9,469 bases of DNA from Aquitalea sp. GTDB taxonomy: Bacteria > Pseudomonadota > Gammaproteobacteria > Burkholderiales > Chromobacteriaceae. Of the stretch, positions 6,982 to 9,469 are shown piece after piece. Position 1 is the stretch's first letter, and every line of letters begins with the position of its first letter. The DNA lies in assembly GCA_019232735.1 (NCBI GenBank), contig JAFANL010000145.1:1-9469 (forward strand). The letters run 5' to 3'. The notes beneath the pieces are model-generated. The model was not told where the DNA came from and made no database searches. It saw only the letters and a list, made by a program, of their open reading frames with translations. A program made the position numbers and the translations under genes.

Positions 6982-7002
6982 CGCAATATACATCTTTATA
7001 CG
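6982..7002 (-). promoter_or_regulatory. Candidate ModE box / modA operator
   Basis: Read on the plus strand, CGCAATATA-CATC-TTTATACG is an imperfect palindrome of CG-(T/A-rich)-CG type, similar to the ModE sites I recall (CGnTATATA arms). It begins 29 bp upstream of the modA ATG. It contains -10-like TATAAA and TATATT on the minus strand, so occupancy by ModE would cover the promoter. No good -35 is visible, so the promoter itself is not firmly placed. Confidence 0.45.
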
Positions 7003-7047
7003 ACGCTAGCGCAGCAGTAATTTAATGTTTTGCTTATTTTCTGGTAA

Positions 7048-7389
7048 TTAGCGGCAAACCTTGTGCTGACGATGGATTGGTGGTTGGCCATCCGCTGTCA
7101 ACTTGTGGCTGATCCAGCGCGACTGCGCTACGGCTTTGGCCGAAATGGCATTGGCGCACTGCAGAGCCTCCCCATGGCTGTCAGTTGGTGCGCAGGTTGT
7201 TTAGGCCGGTGCCTCACTGGGTGGCTTGGCCAGGATCTGTGACGCATGAGCGTGAGCAATTCCGCAGGCGCTTGTGTTCGGCGTAGTCATCCATGCACGG
7301 ACTGTACGACTTGTCCTGCATGGCGAGCGGAGAGCTACCCGTGGGATAGATTTGTATTGCAACAAGCAGTTTTCGTTATAAATAACCAC
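7048..7389 (-). pseudogene. Possible degenerate reading frame, family unknown
   Basis: The first part ends GIAHAHASQILAKPPSEAPA at a TAA (7203-7201). The same frame then continues for 50 codons, including DSHGEALQCANAISAKAV and SRWISHKLTADGQPP, to a TAA at 7050-7048. The composition after the stop looks protein-like rather than random. The upstream end is less convincing, and a minus-strand ATG at 7321 in another frame (MQDKSYSPCMDDYAEHKRLR) could be the original start followed by a frameshift. I do not recognise the product. Chance openness in GC-rich DNA, or coding on the opposite strand, remains possible. Confidence 0.25.
7291..7323. repeat. Long imperfect inverted repeat (hairpin)
   Basis: CCATGCACGGAC (7291-7302) pairs with GTCCTGCATGG (7313-7323) through 11 base pairs and one bulged C, with a 10-nt loop. 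It has no T-tract on either side, so it is not a typical terminator. It lies inside the GC-rich island and could be a structured RNA stem, a protein site or a recombination end. Confidence 0.5.
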
Positions 7390-7438
7390 TCATTTTTCGG
7401 TGTATTTTTAAGTGATGTGTAGTGCTGTTTTAATAAAA

Positions 7439-7467
7439 TTGATGTTGTTTTCATATGATGGTATTTT
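7439..7467 (+). promoter_or_regulatory. Candidate promoter for the exported-protein gene
   Basis: TTGATG (7439-7444) and TATTTT (7462-7467) are spaced by 17 bp, each 4 of 6 consensus. A second -10-like TATATT lies at 7480-7485 without a good -35. The whole 7341-7511 stretch is AT-rich, so such matches are easy to find by chance. Confidence 0.3.
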
Positions 7468-7511
7468 TTCGCCACCTTGTATATTGTCAAACCTGATTGG
7501 GTGTGTGTCGT

Positions 7512-8168
7512 ATGAAATTGAAAGCCAAAACTCTGTTATTCGCGAGTTTTGCCATGATCATTTGCAAGCCAAGTTTTGCTGATGATGTCTGTGGTGCTTC
7601 GGCAGTTTGTGCTGCCCCTGTCGTTGGGGCTGCGCATATTGTGGAGAACCGTATTTATGCAGGATTTGAATGGCAGTTTGGAACCGGAGCGGGTATTGCT
7701 CCGAAAATGGTGTTTGGCCTACGCTCACTAACGGTTAAGGATAGCAATACCGTATCGGGTGGTGATTTGAGCCTGCGATTTGATGTGCTGCATCAGGGGA
7801 AGCTGGACAGCATCCGCCTTATGTATGTGGGTGGCAATCGTGATGTGCAACATAATATCGGTGGAGGCTATTCATTTACCGATGCCCAGCCGCTCATTAC
7901 GGTTGCTATCCAAAGTAGCTATTCGCGTATTGGTACAGATTATGTGTATGGGACTCATTCATTCAGACCTTATGTTGAGCTGAGTAGCCTGGAGAAGCCA
8001 AATCGGACCGGTACTGGCAAGCTGACTTGTCCCAGTGGCTATAATTTGTCAAACGCGAGCTCCGCAGGTGCAAGCTCTGCCCAGTCAGTAAATGGAAAGA
8101 CATGCACGCAGCCATCGACGTCGCCTGGCTCTGTTCCTCCAATCAATTTGCCGGGCAACCTGGGTTGA
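7512..8168 (+). CDS. Exported protein of unknown function, probably beta-rich surface or outer-membrane protein
   Basis: I do not recognise a named family. The 218-residue product has a Sec signal peptide (MKLKAKTLLFASFAMIICKP-SFA, cleavage after residue 23). A body of about 45-160 follows, with short alternating hydrophobic strands separated by Gly/Asn/Asp turns, for example RIYAGFEWQFGTGAGIAP (47-64), GGDLSLRFDVL (83-93), IRLMYVGGNR (101-110) and HNIGGGYSF (114-122). The tail (about 165-218) is rich in Ser, Thr, Pro and Gly. Four cysteines remain after cleavage (27, 33, 173, 198), enough for two disulphides. ATG 7512 is used because the signal peptide starts there; an in-frame TTG at 7497 only adds five residues. 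No strong ribosome binding site is seen. Base composition is visibly more AT-rich than in the mod genes, which suggests acquisition. There is no partner on the same strand. Confidence 0.75.
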   Translation: MKLKAKTLLFASFAMIICKPSFADDVCGASAVCAAPVVGAAHIVENRIYAGFEWQFGTGAGIAPKMVFGLRSLTVKDSNTVSGGDLSLRFDVLHQGKLDSIRLMYVGGNRDVQHNIGGGYSFTDAQPLITVAIQSSYSRIGTDYVYGTHSFRPYVELSSLEKPNRTGTGKLTCPSGYNLSNASSAGASSAQSVNGKTCTQPSTSPGSVPPINLPGNLG

Positions 8169-8664
8169 TGTGGGCCTGATTTTCGATACGGGTTCTGCAA
8201 TGCGCATTGTTTGATAAAACTGTCTGTTTCCTGCAGGCCTAACGCAATGTTGCCAACGGCAGCGATGTCGATCACGGAAAACCAAACAGCTCATGGGTAG
8301 GGTGGGTGCTACTATTTTGCTGCGGCCTCCCACTTTGCTGCGTAGCTCATGCTAATGAGCAGAGGTGGTGTGTTCGACCTGCTCAAGAAACTACAGGGCT
8401 GTAGCATCTGGGCAGGCTTCCATTTTCAGCCGCTTGACTTGTCCACTGGTAAACATCTGGCAGTGCAGCCTGCCTTTCTTGACCCCAATCGGTTGCTTGC
8501 GCAGAGTGAGAGCGGTGCTGTCCGGGTTCAATTGGGCTGGGACGTCGGGCTGGTTGCTGATTGATGCTGCGATTGGATGTTTTGTGTTGAAATTTAATTA
8601 ATAATTATAGTGAATGCCATGTTGTGAAGTAGGCATTAAATCAATGCTGATAAATTTTCCACAG
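8169..8664. other. Region without an intact gene; remnants and short palindromes
   Basis: Nearly 500 bp after the exported-protein gene carry no frame with a start, ribosome binding site and recognisable product. Visible structures are a 12-bp palindrome CAATGCGCATTG (8198-8209), a direct repeat of TTTGCTGCG (8316-8324 and 8334-8342), and a small hairpin GCTCAT-GCTA-ATGAGC (8345-8360). Open frames overlap on both strands at 8349-8600. From 8590 to 8664 the DNA is strongly AT-rich. No clear terminator for the upstream gene was found. Confidence 0.5.
8391..8597 (-). pseudogene. Possible gene remnant, family unknown
   Basis: A minus-strand frame of 68 codons with no ATG near its beginning runs from a stop at 8600-8598 to a TAG at 8393-8391. 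It contains NPDSTALTLRKQPIGVKK and SGQVKRLKMEACPDAT, which look like normal globular protein. It has the same orientation as the tail-protein-like remnant upstream. An overlapping plus-strand frame (8349-8564, 71 aa, starting MLMSRGGVFDLL) is equally long and also lacks a ribosome binding site, so the coding strand is not settled. Confidence 0.25.
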
Positions 8665-8674
8665 TTACGTAACT
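8663..8674. repeat. 12-bp perfect palindrome
   Basis: AGTTACGTAACT is fully symmetric and includes the stop codon of the tail-protein-like remnant. It marks the step from AT-rich DNA on the left to the GC-richer remnant on the right. It may be a chance match or a protein site. Confidence 0.4.
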
Positions 8675-8859
8675 TTATCCAACTTCATTTCCAGTTCAAT
8701 ATCCGTGACCAGTCCACCATCTGCCGGCGCATGGGTCAGCTTGTTGATGATCCTGTGCTGGCCGTCAATGATGGGTTTGAATACCACTGCTTTGGCCGGT
8801 AGCGGTGCTGTAGAGGACGTGATCAAGTATTGATGCGGAAGTCGGCTTAAGGTTGTGCT
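8665..8859 (-). pseudogene. Remnant of a phage late control D / VgrG-like tail protein, C-terminus
   Basis: A minus-strand frame of 64 codons without a start codon ends at a TAA (8667-8665). It reads LPHQYLITSST, then LPAKAVVFKPIIDGQHRIIN and KLTHAPADGGLVTDIELEMK. The last part resembles the end of phage late control D proteins, where a strand such as GxYRITRVTHTL is followed by GFTTELELE; this is from memory and distant. Full family members have several hundred residues, and only the last one-sixth or so could be present. The frame is cut on its upstream side by a stop at 8862-8860 in AT-rich DNA, so the gene is truncated. GC content is higher here than on either side. Another family with a similar terminal beta-hairpin cannot be excluded. 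Confidence 0.35.
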
Positions 8860-8884
8860 TTATTTTTAGAAGCCTTGAAATTTC

Positions 8885-9148
8885 TTACCGTTTCTGCTGT
8901 AAATTTAAATAGGTGAATGTAAAATAAATTACAGTTGATGTGAAAAATATAATCCCCAATGTTTTGTTGGTTCTAAATGCAGATTGGGATGTTTCGGTAA
9001 TAATTCCATGCCAATTAACATAGAATTTTCCATTCCTTTCGTACCCGTTAAAAGCATCTCCCCCAATGTAGGCGCAATGTGTGACAAAGATCGCAAAGAT
9101 GGATAAGAACGCTATATCGGCAAGTTTCTGATATTTCGCTAGATTCAT
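8885..9148 (-). CDS. Small two-span membrane protein of unknown function (87 aa)
   Basis: The product has an N-terminal membrane segment (about 11-29), an intervening stretch and a second membrane segment (about 63-81), then a basic tail QQKR. The loop has GGDAFNGYERNGKFYVNWHG (29-48), followed by TETS. This resembles a GGDAxNG...Y...HGxYTE pattern that I recall from uncharacterised small bacterial membrane proteins, which supports a real gene; I know no function for them. Only one ATG is available (9148), and no Shine-Dalgarno is visible before it. It follows the 41-aa gene by 67 bp on the same strand. DNA is strongly AT-rich compared with the mod region. It may be an immunity-type or accessory protein, but nothing in the sequence proves this. 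Confidence 0.6.
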   Translation of the reverse strand: MNLAKYQKLADIAFLSIFAIFVTHCAYIGGDAFNGYERNGKFYVNWHGIITETSQSAFRTNKTLGIIFFTSTVIYFTFTYLNLQQKR

Positions 9149-9215
9149 TTTGATTTGGTAATTAATTTTCTGCAGGGGTTGGGTTGAATGGTCTTAGCTT
9201 TATTGAATTAAAAAA
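9149..9215. other. Short AT-rich gap between small minus-strand genes
   Basis: This 67-bp spacer has no hairpin with a T-tract and no clear ribosome binding site for the 87-aa gene. It could hold a weak promoter, but no convincing pair of hexamers was found. Confidence 0.4.
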
Positions 9216-9341
9216 TTAGTCGCCGTCACTTCCATCTTTATTACCAAAAAATTCAGTCTGATGGTCTGCTGTGCTCTGGTTTCTGGAAGGCTTGCCACCT
9301 GATGACATTAGTTTTTCGTGTGATGGTCTTTTAATTTTCAT
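9216..9341 (-). CDS. 41-aa hydrophilic protein, translationally coupled
   Basis: ATG 9341 overlaps the stop codon of the upstream partial gene as ATGA, and the frame runs 41 codons to a TAA at 9218-9216. The sequence has a basic N-terminal part (MKIKRPSHEKLMSSGGKPSR) and an acidic, Gly/Asp-rich end (FFGNKDGSDGD). No membrane segment, signal or cysteine is seen, and it may be unstructured. I do not recognise it. The overlap with the upstream gene is the main reason to call it; its short length makes a chance frame possible. It could also be an antecedent part of a gene that includes the 87-aa protein region, but a 67-bp AT-rich gap with stops separates them. Confidence 0.45.
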   Translation of the reverse strand: MKIKRPSHEKLMSSGGKPSRNQSTADHQTEFFGNKDGSDGD

Positions 9342-9469
9342 CTGGATGGTGGGTTTCTATTTTTTGGGATTGCTATCGCTACTGTTAATAGTAATGAAAA
9401 TATGAATGAGTGAAACGAGAAAAAATTCTCCTCAAATGAAAATCCCTTTGATATCGCAAAATTGACAAT
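9338..9469 (-). CDS. C-terminal end of a putative membrane protein (cut by window edge)
   Basis: A minus-strand frame is open from the window edge for 43 codons to a TGA at 9340-9338. It includes IVNFAISKGFSFEENFFSF, a hydrophobic stretch SFIFSLLLTVAIAIP that would span the membrane, and a short basic tail KNRNPPSR. The hydrophobic helix followed by a positive end fits an inner-membrane protein with a cytoplasmic C-terminus. The family cannot be told from this fragment. Its stop overlaps the start of the 41-aa gene, implying an operon read leftward. The AT-rich composition matches the rest of the right end. Confidence 0.5.
   Translation of the reverse strand: MVNFAISKGFSFEENFFSFHSFIFSLLLTVAIAIPKNRNPPSR

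Larger units (their letters stand above)
7003..7511. other. Intergenic region with a GC-rich island in AT-rich DNA
   Basis: About 500 bp separate modA from the exported-protein gene. Flanking parts (7003-7060 and 7341-7511) are AT-rich; 7060-7340 is GC-rich and coding-like but holds no intact convincing gene. On the minus strand one frame from 7389 to 7048 is broken only by a TAA at 7203-7201. Short alternatives exist on both strands (minus ATG 7321 to 7214, 35 codons; plus ATG 7072 to 7242, 56 codons), none with a ribosome binding site. A decayed gene is plausible, but strand and family are unknown. Confidence 0.4.

Noticed and set aside
8039..8275. Minus-strand frame of 78 codons reaching into the exported-protein gene
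   Set aside because: Its 3' half is antisense to the exported-protein gene, no ribosome binding site is visible, and the remaining half is not recognisable.
8613..8637. Inverted repeat AATGCC ... GGCATT as a terminator for the minus-strand remnant
   Set aside because: It has only a 6-bp stem with a 13-nt loop and no T-tract; too weak to call.
8614..8802. Plus-strand frame of 62 codons
   Set aside because: It crosses from AT-rich spacer into DNA that reads more convincingly as a tail-protein-like fragment on the minus strand.
1..9469. tRNA, rRNA, CRISPR array or complete insertion sequence
   Set aside because: No cloverleaf, rRNA-like conserved stretch, regularly spaced repeats, or transposase with terminal repeats was seen on either strand.

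Overview
The window looks like chromosome of a Gram-negative betaproteobacterium, most likely a Neisseriales/Chromobacteriaceae-type genome. This rests on GC-rich core genes, protein sequences of proteobacterial type (GdhA, RmuC, HflX, ModABC/ModE) and an adjoining AT-richer accessory stretch. The genus is not determined by anything I can see.

Bases 1-2411 hold the 5' end of gdhA (minus strand, cut by the window edge), a divergent promoter region with a perfect 11-bp inverted repeat, rmuC (plus), and a small conserved-looking acidic protein of unknown function (plus) that ends in a clear hairpin terminator. Bases 2412-3986 hold hflX (plus) with its own promoter and a strong, probably bidirectional terminator. 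It faces a compact molybdate operon on the minus strand, modA-modB-modC-modE (6953 down to 4007). The cistrons are joined by 1-nt gaps or a 4-nt ATGA overlap, and a ModE-box-like operator lies just upstream of modA. ModA binds periplasmic molybdate, ModB and ModC form the ABC importer, and ModE senses molybdate and probably represses its own operon. ModC is short and lacks the usual C-terminal molybdate-binding domain, while ModE has two such domains.

From about 7003 to the end the character changes. Intergenic DNA is long and AT-rich, genes are small and poorly recognisable, and several protein-like reading frames are broken. An exported, probably outer-membrane or surface protein of unknown function (7512-8168, plus) is flanked by a GC-rich island with an interrupted frame (7048-7389) and by gene remnants (8391-8597 and 8665-8859, minus). 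The second remnant resembles the C-terminus of phage late control D/VgrG-type tail proteins. The right end carries three minus-strand genes: a partial membrane protein, a 41-aa hydrophilic protein coupled to it by an ATGA overlap, and an 87-aa protein with two membrane segments. This right third reads as an accessory or decaying region, possibly phage- or secretion-related. No complete new system can be demonstrated from this window alone.
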